Shown piece after piece: positions 25,368-34,043 of a DNA stretch of 64,000 nucleotides; the first letter of the stretch is position 1; each line of letters begins with the position of its first letter. The DNA is from Chitinophaga dinghuensis (lineage in GTDB: Bacteria; Bacteroidota; Bacteroidia; Chitinophagales; Chitinophagaceae), in the NCBI RefSeq assembly GCF_003259435.1, contig NZ_QLMA01000003.1:709584-773583 (forward strand), in the 5' to 3' direction. Below the pieces are notes generated by a model. The model searched no databases. It was given only the letters and a program-made list of their open reading frames with translations, and had not been told where the DNA came from. Made by a program: the position numbers and the translations under genes.

Positions 25368-27491
25368 CTAGCCGCCGATTTTACTTTTAATATAGTAACG
25401 ATAAAACTGTTCCTTATCTGGGTCAGAGAACGACATAAGCCCAGACTCAGTTAGTTGTTGCTCAAGACGTCCGATTACCTTGTTGATTTCCCCACTGGCA
25501 TGGGAAAGGTCCCTCGCGTAATTCTCTACTTCCCATAATGCTGTTGAAGTAATGATAAAATTATCAAGGATTGAACGGTGTTCTACCAAGGAAGAGATAG
25601 AGTCTCGTAGCTTTTTAGAAATTACTTCACTGCTATAGGCTTCCTCAATCAATTCTCTAATATCTTTTTGAACGGTTACTTTTTCCTGGTACAATAAATT
25701 AATATTGAGTTTTTTATCTTCCCCATTCAATTTCCTACTGAAGGCAAGCGCAAGCCGGATCATGGCCTCTATTTCACTTAAAAGCAACGTTGCAGTTTCA
25801 AAAAATGCCTCGTTTTTTATGCTATTGTGAATGAGTTGTTGAACAGCTGCAAGACCTTTTACGAAGTTTTCATAATGATATTTTTCTATAAGTGATTCGC
25901 GACTTTCTTCAGCAACAAAACCAAAAGAGCCAATGATTGACTCAGGCACTGACATGCTTTTGGGAAGTTTACCTTCCTCTTCAAGAGCCTTTGTGTATGT
26001 AAAATGAACGAGGTAGTTATCGATATAGGTAAAATAGCACAGATTTAATGTTTTTTCGAGCATCATTGCAGGCACTGCATAAAACTCGTGATTCCCAATC
26101 CTCTCTCGTTTATATTGATTAAATTGATCCAGTGTTAGAGCCTCCATTTTCTTCATGCTCAAAAGCAATTGTTCAGATTTCTCAAACTTCACGGGTCTGA
26201 AGAGGTGTCTATCCTTTTGAATCTCATGCGTCCAATCCGACGGTATATACAATAAAAAAGAGCCAGCCTTTTCTAGGAATAATTGGTAATCTGGATTTTC
26301 ATTAGCCTTTGGCTCAATGATATATATTCCTTCGGCATATCTATTAGGGACGAGGGTAGCAATTTTTTTCGTTTTTTCATTGATACCTGGGAATCGTTCT
26401 CTCAAAAGCGAATCAATGACATCCCTTGACGGCTGATTAAGATTTTCCAATACGAGATCAATTAAACCATTTACGACTGCATAATCATTCTCCACATCTT
26501 CCAAAGTAACGCCCACCGGATACTTGGCCATCATTCTTTTAAGAATACTCTCATCGTGTTCAAAAAGTGGTGTATATAAGTTGTCGATAAGTACGGTATC
26601 CACTTTTTGTGCGGAAGGGTTGATGTTACCATGTAAATAATCATTACGTTTGTTCATCAAAGTATGGAAAGCTGCAAATCGGGGATCTTTTCCATTGACA
26701 GCACCATCAAATCCATCACAATGAACGTGTAGCGATTTGACGCGGATATCGATTTGGTTCCTTATCAACGCATCAAACATTCTATCATCTTCTATGTACT
26801 CTTGTTTCCGTAAAATATAAATAACGAGGTTAACAAACGATTCCGCAACCACTGGCAGCAGCATTCTAATGGTTGTTCCGATTGCTGCAGCTTTAGTAAT
26901 ATCCCTTATCCAATTGGCTACTTGGTCAGTATATTCTGTATACGCTGATTTGGGACTAGGCGTAACAGGCGCCACCGGCTCCTTGAGCTCTATCTTTCTC
27001 AGGTCAATGAAAAGCTCGTCAATGGTTTGTGATAGCCGTACGTATGGGTTGATAAATAGTGTCCACTTCTCAAAGCCATTCTGGATCTGTCTGATCTCTT
27101 TCCCATGGTGTTTAAAATCGCCTTTCAAAGCAGCCACGAATTTCTCCCGATCCTCATCAGTTACATCGTCTTTTGAGCTATTTATCATTATCTCCATTCC
27201 GCTGCTATGGCCATAGAATTCAATATGCCAACCATCACACCAAATAGTATAATGCCAATGAATAACATTGTCTAACGAAGCAACTTTACCAATCATCGTG
27301 AGCCCATTCGGTTCGCCAAACCTCGCCTTTAAATACTTATAAGCATCGACAGGTGACAATTCTCCCTTAAAGTTTTTCCAGCTTGCCGCTTTAAATAACT
27401 TCTTTGATTCGGAAGGATTTTTAAACACGGCCAATATTTCCTCAGTTGATGGGGCATACCATTTATCAAACTGTAGTGCTTCATCAATCAT
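25368..27491 (-). CDS. Large protein with a HEPN-type R-x4-H motif
   Basis: This 707-aa soluble protein has no signal peptide. Residues about 190-300 are helical and end in NKRNDYLHGN, with R282 and H287 giving the R-x4-H signature of HEPN ribonuclease domains. A second helical region at about 570-670 has similar layout (LVEHRSILDNF) but lacks the histidine. The N-terminal 170 residues form an alpha+beta domain I do not recognise. HEPN proteins are common RNases in toxin-antitoxin and abortive-infection systems. It sits alone in an island, which fits a defence role; this is inference. DUF-type housekeeping functions cannot be excluded. Confidence 0.6.
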   Translation of the reverse strand: MIDEALQFDKWYAPSTEEILAVFKNPSESKKLFKAASWKNFKGELSPVDAYKYLKARFGEPNGLTMIGKVASLDNVIHWHYTIWCDGWHIEFYGHSSGMEIMINSSKDDVTDEDREKFVAALKGDFKHHGKEIRQIQNGFEKWTLFINPYVRLSQTIDELFIDLRKIELKEPVAPVTPSPKSAYTEYTDQVANWIRDITKAAAIGTTIRMLLPVVAESFVNLVIYILRKQEYIEDDRMFDALIRNQIDIRVKSLHVHCDGFDGAVNGKDPRFAAFHTLMNKRNDYLHGNINPSAQKVDTVLIDNLYTPLFEHDESILKRMMAKYPVGVTLEDVENDYAVVNGLIDLVLENLNQPSRDVIDSLLRERFPGINEKTKKIATLVPNRYAEGIYIIEPKANENPDYQLFLEKAGSFLLYIPSDWTHEIQKDRHLFRPVKFEKSEQLLLSMKKMEALTLDQFNQYKRERIGNHEFYAVPAMMLEKTLNLCYFTYIDNYLVHFTYTKALEEEGKLPKSMSVPESIIGSFGFVAEESRESLIEKYHYENFVKGLAAVQQLIHNSIKNEAFFETATLLLSEIEAMIRLALAFSRKLNGEDKKLNINLLYQEKVTVQKDIRELIEEAYSSEVISKKLRDSISSLVEHRSILDNFIITSTALWEVENYARDLSHASGEINKVIGRLEQQLTESGLMSFSDPDKEQFYRYYIKSKIGG

Positions 27492-27828
27492 ATCATTTGA
27501 TAATTTTCATTTTTCGATTATCGTGAAAATCCTTCTTTGGTAATTAATAAGTCTTACTGTAAATAGAATAAAGGCTCGCTATGGGAAGTACCCCATATAG
27601 AAGACAGTAATAATTTAGAGTTTAGCTTTTTATTAACCCAGACTATACAACTGCCACTTAAATGTCTCGCATTTATTGATTTTTTCTATATTGACTTACC
27701 AAGGTAGCATAACACATTGTACCGCGTGTAGAATGGATTATTTACTTAAAAATAATGGTAAAGTAAATCAGGGAGAATTGTTGGACTAATGAAAATGGCT
27801 CACAAACGTAGATTCCGAAGTGTTCTAA
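27492..27828. other. Intergenic region, nothing evident
   Basis: About 340 bp upstream of the HEPN-type gene is AT-rich. I see no gene, repeat or clear promoter pair here. Confidence 0.4.
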
Positions 27829-28074
27829 TTATTTGGAAAAACTACCATCAACATTTAGCCTCACAGTCTTCGAGTCAACCAGCAAATCACATACACTAAC
27901 ATCCAGGGCAAGCGCAATTTGATACAGTAATTTCAATGTAGGTTGTGAGGTGTTATTGCAAATGCGATTAATGGTATTATAATCTCGTTTAACCATACCC
28001 GCGAGCACCTTCTGCTCAATCTCTTTTTCAGCCAGAACTACTTTGATCCGATTTAATTTCAATTTATCAGCCAT
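27829..28074 (-). CDS. XRE-family HTH regulator
   Basis: This 81-aa protein starts at the ATG at 28074 (MADKLKLNRIKVV); an in-frame upstream start at 28122 is less likely. It is a compact Cro/C1-type helix-turn-helix: IKVVLAEKEIEQKVLAGMV, then KRDYNTINRICNNTSQPTLKLLYQIALALDVSVCDLL. This is the usual small regulator of Bacteroidota islands. It is oriented away from the hairpin and kinase genes and may control island genes. Confidence 0.85.
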   Translation of the reverse strand: MADKLKLNRIKVVLAEKEIEQKVLAGMVKRDYNTINRICNNTSQPTLKLLYQIALALDVSVCDLLVDSKTVRLNVDGSFSK

Positions 28075-28850
28075 AGTTGCAATTTGCAACTTGAAGTTAC
28101 CTATAAAAATGAGAATATCCACATAAATTATTGCAGATTAATACCTTATAACATCGTTATACATCTAATAATGATATTTATATATCTATTTTAGTTTATT
28201 ATTATGCTTATTTTGTAGTTTATACTACATTTTTTGTATTGTTTTGATATTTTATTTGTACCTTCATAGAAATAATAAAAAATATATGCGAATCATTATC
28301 CATATGGATACATCATAATAAGTACGTACATTCGCAGGCACAAAATATATCAATAGCGTGTTTGCTTGCTCTCGTTTCCGAAAACTACCACATTTCAAGA
28401 GACAACGAGGATGACAAGTGAAGCGCCTATATCATACTGGTGTAGGCGTTCTTGTCTCGTTGTCTGGGCGTGGTAGCCCTTCGGGAACGGCAAGAACATA
28501 ACCTACGCCATTTTTATTTCCTGTCGGCCCCATTTACATCTCATCTCCCAAAGTCAGAATAATACTTACTCATTACACAATCTGAAAAGAATGTGTTGAC
28601 TGCTTGTGCCTATTCTTTTTTACAACTTTTTATTGGGTTAGTGGCATAATCCATTCTATGAGTATACAAGTGTATCAAGTACTTCTGTATCCCTCATACT
28701 GGTTCCCCAGATAGAGGTTCCAAGATTTCTTCATAAAGTAAGACCTGTTGGTTCTCCGACAGGTAATCATTTAGCTGAATGGTCATGCAGTCATATAATT
28801 TATTCTGTCACTTATGGGATATTAATTAATCTCAATAATCGGTTATACGT
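28075..28850. other. Long AT-rich region holding a nested hairpin
   Basis: This region of about 780 bp between the divergent XRE and kinase-like genes has no convincing open frame. Its main feature is the large hairpin at 28373-28489. The stretch 28130-28320 is very AT-rich. Confidence 0.5.
28373..28489. repeat. 117-nt nested imperfect hairpin, possible structured RNA or DNA site
   Basis: Paired segments, from outside in, are: 28373-28382 with 28480-28489 (one G-T pair); CTACCAC 28385-28391 with 28470-28476; 10 bp at 28400-28409 with 28456-28465; ACAAG 28414-28418 with 28451-28455; CGCCTA 28424-28429 with 28443-28448. The tip is a 13-nt loop. It has far more pairing than chance and no coding capacity. 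It could be an oriT-like DNA site, an ncRNA, or a transposon-related hairpin. No reverse transcriptase or relaxase gene is nearby. Confidence 0.6.
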
Positions 28851-29816
28851 ATGATCTCAAAGCGTTTATATCCTACTTGGTTAAAATTACCTGTAAGACT
28901 GACTCTAGAAGATTATGATGCCCCATTTTCTGTAGTCGAGAGCTTCATCAATACAGTTCCTCTTTTTGAAGTGCGACAAAATCTCGAAGCATTATATACA
29001 AGAATAAAAGTGTCGGGAATTTCATCCCAATGGGAATCTAATGGATTTAGGGAATCTTTTGAAAAGTTTTTAGAGGCGACCTATGTTCACTATAAACAAC
29101 AAAAAGAACCTGAACAAGATCCCCCTTATGGTATTCTGGAATTCCTTGCTACACTTGGGCATGAAATCAAAGGGCAACTTGCGGGTATAGCTATGGCAAT
29201 TGATAGTATTCAGGAGTGTTGGGATGCGGACGCCAGAGTTTACAAGTCATCTGCTACTGCATATTTTGATATTATTCGAATGTCGGCCTTTAATGCGTTG
29301 ACGGTATATCATAATTTGATAAAAACCTCAAAAATCCAGCGGAATCAAGTTAATTACCGGATAACTCCTGAGCAGTTTCCCATAGTTCCTTTTCTAAAAG
29401 ATTGTACACTTCCTTTCATTCCTATGAGTTGTGTTAGCGGGAATACGTTGGAACTGAATACTGTGATTGCAGAGGGTACAGAAGGGAATGCAGATAAAGC
29501 AAAACTACGTGAGATAATTACCAACCTGGTTTTAAACGCGATAAAATTCTCCCATCCAAACATGCCAATCAGATTGCATGCAAAAATAGTTGACAGCAAT
29601 TTGGTATTAGAAATCACGAGTAAAGGATCGGAGATTTCTGTAGCTCAGCGATCTAAGGTATTTGATGCGTTCTATTCACTGGAAAAGGGCAAAGCAGGAA
29701 GCGGTTTGGGCCTTTATATCTCCAAGTCATTAGCTTCAGCAATGAATGGAGATATCTCTGTTGATAGCCCCATGCCAGGTATGAACATATTTACAGTAAC
29801 AATTCCAATTTTTTAA
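28851..29816 (+). CDS. Soluble histidine-kinase-like protein
   Basis: This 321-aa protein has no membrane segment. An H-box lies at LGHEIKGQLAGIAM (H104). An N-box follows at EIITNLVLNAIKF (N225, N229) and a G2 box at AGSGLGLYISKS (about 282-292). The G1 region reads EITSKGSEI, so the ATP-contacting aspartate of the usual DxG is replaced; the kinase may be weak or act as a sensor-like ATPase. No response regulator is adjacent. Two small genes follow at 13 bp and 2 bp. Plasmid- and island-borne orphans of this type occur in Bacteroidota, but I know no role for them. Confidence 0.8.
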   Translation: MISKRLYPTWLKLPVRLTLEDYDAPFSVVESFINTVPLFEVRQNLEALYTRIKVSGISSQWESNGFRESFEKFLEATYVHYKQQKEPEQDPPYGILEFLATLGHEIKGQLAGIAMAIDSIQECWDADARVYKSSATAYFDIIRMSAFNALTVYHNLIKTSKIQRNQVNYRITPEQFPIVPFLKDCTLPFIPMSCVSGNTLELNTVIAEGTEGNADKAKLREIITNLVLNAIKFSHPNMPIRLHAKIVDSNLVLEITSKGSEISVAQRSKVFDAFYSLEKGKAGSGLGLYISKSLASAMNGDISVDSPMPGMNIFTVTIPIF

Positions 29817-29828
29817 CTCAATCCTTTT

Positions 29829-30086
29829 ATGATGGAAAATAAAGATAATCTACTTCGTGAGTTACATGACTTATATAATCAAAGTGCAGTAGGTTTTAGA
29901 GATAGACTATGTGCTGATTTTGATTGGAGTATTCCAACCTACTATCGAAAAATGCGGCTAATTGAGAAGGAAGATGTTAGTGGAACAAGACTTAGCAATG
30001 TAGAAAAAGAAAAGATATCTCAGGTCGCCCTATCAATGCAAAAGGAGTTTCAGGAGAAAATTTTTAACCTTATTAAACATTGCTAG
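29829..30086 (+). CDS. Small helical protein downstream of the kinase
   Basis: This 85-aa protein is helical, with a segment FRDRLCADFDWSIPTYYRKMR (split, about 23-43) that resembles small DNA-binding or regulator proteins of Bacteroidota mobile elements. I do not recognise a named family. It lies 13 bp after the kinase-like gene and 2 bp before the next gene, so the three form an operon. Confidence 0.6.
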   Translation: MMENKDNLLRELHDLYNQSAVGFRDRLCADFDWSIPTYYRKMRLIEKEDVSGTRLSNVEKEKISQVALSMQKEFQEKIFNLIKHC

Positions 30087-30087
30087 G

Positions 30088-30579
30088 ATGACAGAACATA
30101 AATCGAAATTAAGTGACGACCAAATTGAATTTTCTCTGTTTCTAGCTTTTCCTGGTCGCGCAAGAAGGATAAGTAGGGGATTCCGATATACTATTATAGG
30201 GTTTGTTAGGGAGTGCATGGAGATTCCATTTTGGTTTCGGTCAGTCCTTGATGAACTGCCTCACTTTTTTAGCTTTTTAGATAATCTTGAACATTTAAAT
30301 TATTCATATCCTCAGAAGGAATCGGTAATTTCTAACAGCTTGCTTCAGTTATCTAAACATGCCGATATTATCAAGTTAAATGCCGGTTTGAAAAAAATTT
30401 ATATTGAACAGACCCAAGAAATAACAAATGGGAAATACTATTATGACAGCAGCTTTCCTACCGTGGCGTCTGAGCTATTTGAATTGTTTGATAGAGTACA
30501 AGATCAACTGATAAACAATTATAACCCAGAGTGGCAGGAGGAGATAGATGATTTTTCAGAAAGTGATGATGAGAGTTAA
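30088..30579 (+). CDS. Hypothetical protein of the kinase operon
   Basis: This 163-aa protein starts 1 base after the stop of the preceding gene. It is mostly helical with an acidic C-terminus (EEIDDFSESDDES). No motif is recognised. An arginine-rich segment (GRARRISRGFR) lies near residues 24-34. It ends at a hairpin at 30591-30615. Confidence 0.6.
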   Translation: MTEHKSKLSDDQIEFSLFLAFPGRARRISRGFRYTIIGFVRECMEIPFWFRSVLDELPHFFSFLDNLEHLNYSYPQKESVISNSLLQLSKHADIIKLNAGLKKIYIEQTQEITNGKYYYDSSFPTVASELFELFDRVQDQLINNYNPEWQEEIDDFSESDDES

Positions 30580-30590
30580 TAGATCAACCT

Positions 30591-30615
30591 GGCCGCCATG
30601 AAGGACATGGCGGCC
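30591..30615. terminator. Terminator-like hairpin after the kinase operon
   Basis: A 10-bp perfect GC-rich inverted repeat (30591-30600 with 30606-30615) has a 5-nt loop. Only a short T run follows. Confidence 0.6.
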
Positions 30616-30954
30616 ATTTCAATTGGTTCTGATTGGACAGTATATAGATCTTTCGGCAAATGGGAATAGGTGGTATCCAAATATGGAATAGCACTTTAAA
30701 GGAAATCTTTTCGTTACCTAATTGTCTTTAATTATCCCTGATTATTTTTAATTGTTTTGCAACTAGTTTTCAAATCAATTTCAAATGCCTATTTAATTCT
30801 GTCTATTTACATAAAATAGAATATTCAGTAATAATTGGACAATATTTGACATAATCGAGCACAATCGAGCATAAGATGGAAAGTACCTTTCCCCACTGAT
30901 ATATCTTCGCCATTGGTTTTATTCTTTTCTATAATCTTTTAAATCAAGCACACA
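30616..30954. other. AT-rich intergenic region before the recombinase operon
   Basis: About 340 bp separates the kinase operon from the recombinase operon. I see no gene. Near-tandem short words (ataatcgagcacaatcgagcataa, in two repeats around 30852-30872) lie about 85 bp before the acidic peptide gene. Confidence 0.4.
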
Positions 30955-31155
30955 ATGGCGACAACAATTACAGCAAAAGACTTCCATGTACCAAGTGAAA
31001 TTTTCCTCACAATAGCTGGTATAATTTCAAAAAATGACATCAATAATTCTATTACTGGAATCGATGAAGATGAAGACATTATCATTGTTGAAGAGAATGC
31101 TATCGCAGATTACGATGATGATTACGAAGATGAAGATGACAATGAGGATGAATAA
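30955..31155 (+). CDS. Small acidic protein of the recombinase operon
   Basis: This 66-aa protein is strongly acidic; the last 30 residues are mostly Asp and Glu (ending YEDEDDNEDE). No motif is recognised. It is the first gene of the recombinase operon, followed 30 bp later by a helix-turn-helix protein. The charge suggests a DNA mimic or a partner of a basic protein, but this is speculation. Confidence 0.5.
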   Translation: MATTITAKDFHVPSEIFLTIAGIISKNDINNSITGIDEDEDIIIVEENAIADYDDDYEDEDDNEDE

Positions 31156-31185
31156 GGTTTGTTTTCTATCACTAAACTACTTCAC

Positions 31186-31470
31186 ATGCAAGAACAATTA
31201 AGAATAATTCAGGAGCAAGTAAATACACTGAGCAATAAAGTAGATCTCTTACTTCAGCAAACAGCAAAAACAGAGATACCTGCTGGCCTACTCTCTGTAC
31301 AGCAGGCCGCGGCATATTTACATCTGTCAGTATCTCACGTTTATTATTTATTAGCCACGGGTAAAATTAAAAATTTGCAAAGGCAGAAATATAGCCGTAT
31401 TCTGTTTAGTGTGCAGGACCTACAGGCGTATTTATTTCAGCAAAATACCCGTTGCAAGGATGAAAAATAA
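31186..31470 (+). CDS. Excisionase-type helix-turn-helix protein
   Basis: This 94-aa protein starts at the ATG at 31186; a TTG at 31159 would add 9 residues. A coiled segment (residues 1-35) precedes a MerR/excisionase-type HTH: LLSVQQAAAYLHLSVSHVYYLLATGKIK, then RILFSVQDLQAYL. Such proteins direct excision or regulate integrase operons. It lies 64 bp before the next small gene, in the recombinase operon. Confidence 0.78.
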   Translation: MQEQLRIIQEQVNTLSNKVDLLLQQTAKTEIPAGLLSVQQAAAYLHLSVSHVYYLLATGKIKNLQRQKYSRILFSVQDLQAYLFQQNTRCKDEK

Positions 31471-31534
31471 TCAAACAGGCCAGTGGTCAAAGAAAACCTC
31501 AGTGGGCATATTATTAACCCTACAATAAGCATGA

Positions 31535-31783
31535 ATGGCACAAGAGAATAGCCCGTTAAATACTCACAGAATATCTCTGACTGATTGTAGGAAAGTGTTA
31601 AAAGTTGACCTGCTTACAGATGAACAGGTACTATTAATCAGGGATTTTTTATACCGGATGGTAGCCATCGAATTACAAGTCCGGCAACAACAGTTAACAA
31701 ATATTTATCCAATAAACAATTTCACTGATGACACAACGAAATGCGCTCCTTTATATCCGCGTAAGCACAGACGAGCAGCTTAA
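31535..31783 (+). CDS. Small protein overlapping the recombinase start
   Basis: This 82-aa protein contains ISLTDCRKVLKVDLLTDEQVLLIRDFLYRMV, a small helical protein that often precedes serine recombinases in Bacteroidota. Its last 56 bp overlap the recombinase gene in another frame, which suggests translational coupling. No biochemical function is known to me. Confidence 0.6.
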   Translation: MAQENSPLNTHRISLTDCRKVLKVDLLTDEQVLLIRDFLYRMVAIELQVRQQQLTNIYPINNFTDDTTKCAPLYPRKHRRAA

Positions 31784-33467
31784 TGGATACAGTCCTGAAG
31801 TGCAGGAAGAATGTCTGATCCGTTACTGCACATTAAACAACATTTCTGTACTCGGTATCTACAAGGAAGATTATTCGGCAAAGACTTTCGAGCGGCCTGT
31901 TTTTAACCAAATGCTAACGGCAATCAAAAAACATAAAGGCACCGTCAACCTGTTGCTTTTCACCCGTTGGGACAGATTCAGCCGCAATGCCGGTGATGCT
32001 TATGCCATGATTAATGTATTGAGAAAGATGAAGGTGGAACCACAGGGAGTAGAGCAACCCCTTGACCTGGACATACCGGAAAATAAAATGATGCTGGCTT
32101 TTTATTTAGCCGCGCCAGAAGTGGAGAATGATCGCAGGGCGCTCAATACCCTGTTGGGTATGCGACGGAGCAAAAAAGAGGGCCGTTACTTGGGAATAGC
32201 TCCCGTAGGCTACCTGAATGAAAAGGAAAAAACAACGGTAAAGGGGAAAAAGGACAAGCCTATTCTGGTGATAGATGAAAAGCTGGCTCCATTGGTCGTG
32301 TGGGTATTTGAGGAAGTGGCAAGAGGGGTACATGATTTGGAGAAAATCAGACGAATGGCAAATATTAAAGGGCTACCTATCAAAAAAAGCCAGATTGGGA
32401 ACATGGTGCGTAACCCTGTCTATTGTGGGAAAATCTTTATCTCGGCTTACAAACAGGAGGAAGCCCACTATGTTTATGGTATTCACCAGCCACTTATCTC
32501 TGAAAATTTGTTTAATGAAGTACAGGATGTGTTAAGTGGGCGTAAAAAGGTAACTAAAGCACGCAGTACAAAAGATGAGCATCTACCACTGAGAGGCTTT
32601 CTGGTATGTAAAAGATGTGGTAAGCCTATTACAGGTAGTGGTAGTAAAGGCAATGGCGGTACCTACTATTATTACCATTGCCAAAGCAGTACTTCCTGCA
32701 AAGAAAGATTCAGAGCAGATGAAGCCCACGAAATATTTAAAAAGAAACTGGGAAAAATAAAAGGAAAAGAAGATGTCCTCAACCTGTATTTGGATATTTT
32801 ATCCAGAGAGTTAAAGGCAGGCAGCCAACAAAACGATAAGCAGATCACGGAAATTCAGGGAACCATTGATAAACTGAAACAAAGAATCAGCAATGCCCAA
32901 ACCCTAATGTTGGATGCAGAGATTGCTCCGGCTGAATATACCAACATCAAAAACATTCTGAGAGCGGAGATCGAAGCACAGGAACACAGGAAAATGGAAC
33001 TGGTAACTGATTATGAAGAACAGCAAAGGTACATAGACAAGGGTAAGACAATCCTTGTAAATGCCGTCTGGCACTATGAGAACGGAGATTTAGATGCCAA
33101 ACAAAAGATCATTGGTTCGATATTCCCTTCAAAACTCATTTTTGATAAAAACGATTATCGAACCATGGAGCCTAACCCTATACTGGAGCTAATAGCCTTG
33201 CCAGTAAAGGATTTGGAAGTACTTAAAAACGAAAAGGTCGGAGATAACTCCGACCTTTCCACTTTAGTGCCCAGAACTGGATTCGAACCAGCACACCCTT
33301 GCGAGCGCTGCGACCTGAACACAGTGCGTCTACCAATTTCGCCATCTGGGCAACTGATTTTGTGTTTCAGGGCTGCAAAGATAAGCAGTCGTTTGATATT
33401 TCAAAATAAATTTTCAAAAAAGTTTAAAATAACTGTGTGTACTATACGAAAAACTAGATCTGAATGA
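31728..33467 (+). CDS. Large serine recombinase (site-specific integrase)
   Basis: This 579-codon frame encodes a resolvase-type catalytic domain (LLYIRVSTDEQ with S13), a recombinase domain (about 170-270), a zinc ribbon (CKRCGK ... CQSSTSCKE) and a coiled coil (about 375-440). The normal protein end is near residue 505-513. From residue 514 the frame runs antisense through the tRNA-Leu gene, giving the spurious sequence FEPAHPCERCDLNTVRLP, and continues to 33467. It should insert the island at the tRNA 3' end. The true pre-integration C-terminus cannot be read here. Confidence 0.9.
   Translation: MTQRNALLYIRVSTDEQLNGYSPEVQEECLIRYCTLNNISVLGIYKEDYSAKTFERPVFNQMLTAIKKHKGTVNLLLFTRWDRFSRNAGDAYAMINVLRKMKVEPQGVEQPLDLDIPENKMMLAFYLAAPEVENDRRALNTLLGMRRSKKEGRYLGIAPVGYLNEKEKTTVKGKKDKPILVIDEKLAPLVVWVFEEVARGVHDLEKIRRMANIKGLPIKKSQIGNMVRNPVYCGKIFISAYKQEEAHYVYGIHQPLISENLFNEVQDVLSGRKKVTKARSTKDEHLPLRGFLVCKRCGKPITGSGSKGNGGTYYYYHCQSSTSCKERFRADEAHEIFKKKLGKIKGKEDVLNLYLDILSRELKAGSQQNDKQITEIQGTIDKLKQRISNAQTLMLDAEIAPAEYTNIKNILRAEIEAQEHRKMELVTDYEEQQRYIDKGKTILVNAVWHYENGDLDAKQKIIGSIFPSKLIFDKNDYRTMEPNPILELIALPVKDLEVLKNEKVGDNSDLSTLVPRTGFEPAHPCERCDLNTVRLPISPSGQLILCFRAAKISSRLIFQNKFSKKFKITVCTIRKTRSE
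33236..33256. terminator. Hairpin shared with the left island edge; terminator of tRNA-Leu
   Basis: The stem GGTCGGAG/CTCCGACC lies about 12 bp beyond the tRNA 3' end on the minus strand and is followed there by a T run. The same hairpin is present at 16857-16876. Confidence 0.6.
33268..33351 (-). tRNA. tRNA-Leu (anticodon CAG)
   Basis: On the minus strand the acceptor stem GCCCAGA pairs with TCTGGGC and is followed by discriminator A. The D arm reads GCG ... CGC with AATTGGTAGA. The anticodon stem CTGTG/CGCAG holds the loop TTCAGGT, giving CAG. A long variable arm, as in Leu tRNAs, and a T arm GCTGG-TTCGAAT-CCAGT follow. CCA is not encoded. The gene's 3' end points into the island and overlaps the recombinase frame, so it is the integration site. 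Confidence 0.93.
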
Positions 33468-33993
33468 TCTTTGGCGGATGTCCGGCATTGATCAGGAAAT
33501 CATGAATAACCCAGTCAGTGCTGATTTTCATATAGCTCGTAGTGGTTCCATCGCTGCAACCATACCACTCTTCCGACAGGATATCCTGATCTATAATTAC
33601 ACTGACCTTATTTTCCGTATCCAGTATCACACCAAAAACAGTAGCTGCACCGACAGAAGTTCCCAGCATCCGATCCAGTAGTTCTACGGGCGCAAATGAT
33701 ACCCGCGAAATATTTAATGCACTGCTCAGATCCTTTGTAATGAAAGGCTTATCAGCCGTAGTAATAAATAAATAAAAATTCGTCTGCTGACGATTGCACA
33801 GGAAAAGAGTTTTTACGGTCTTCATATTCAACTGCTGATCAATACGGAGACAATCCTCCATCGTAATCGCTTCTGCACAATCCACCCGCTCAAATGGTAC
33901 TTGCGCAGCGGATAATGTCTGATATACTTTTTCCTGCAAAACGGTTTTAAACGTAACCGGCGCTGTATTTTTTACCTCGCTTATAAATGACAT
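33454..33993 (-). CDS. YbaK/EbsC-type aminoacyl-tRNA deacylase-like protein
   Basis: This 179-aa protein starts at the ATG at 33993; an in-frame upstream ATG at 34011 would add 6 residues. The YbaK/ProX fold pattern is visible in VKTLFLCNRQQTNFYLFITTADKPFITKDLSSALN and LGTSVGAATVFGVILDTENKV, the GTS..G..FG segment of editing domains. Members hydrolyse mischarged tRNAs in trans. Its last 14 bp overlap the open recombinase frame on the other strand. Confidence 0.82.
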   Translation of the reverse strand: MSFISEVKNTAPVTFKTVLQEKVYQTLSAAQVPFERVDCAEAITMEDCLRIDQQLNMKTVKTLFLCNRQQTNFYLFITTADKPFITKDLSSALNISRVSFAPVELLDRMLGTSVGAATVFGVILDTENKVSVIIDQDILSEEWYGCSDGTTTSYMKISTDWVIHDFLINAGHPPKIIQI

Positions 33994-34025
33994 GACTGAT
34001 TTTTTGTGCAACTGATATTGGTTTA

Positions 34026-34043
34026 GGGAGACACGTGTCTCCC
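34026..34043. repeat. Perfect 18-bp palindrome upstream of the deacylase gene
   Basis: GGGAGACAC followed by GTGTCTCCC forms a perfect palindrome 32 bp upstream of the start codon at 33993, in the divergent region with the serine hydrolase gene. No T tract is placed to make it a terminator for either gene, so an operator is possible. Confidence 0.45.

Noticed and set aside
28373..28489. The nested hairpin as a retron msr-msd RNA
   Set aside because: No reverse transcriptase gene lies within the window near it, and no msr-type branch or flanking inverted repeats are evident.
33352..33467. C-terminal extension of the recombinase beyond the tRNA as true protein
   Set aside because: It is the antisense of chromosomal sequence next to the tRNA and the neighbouring deacylase end, so it is an integration by-product.
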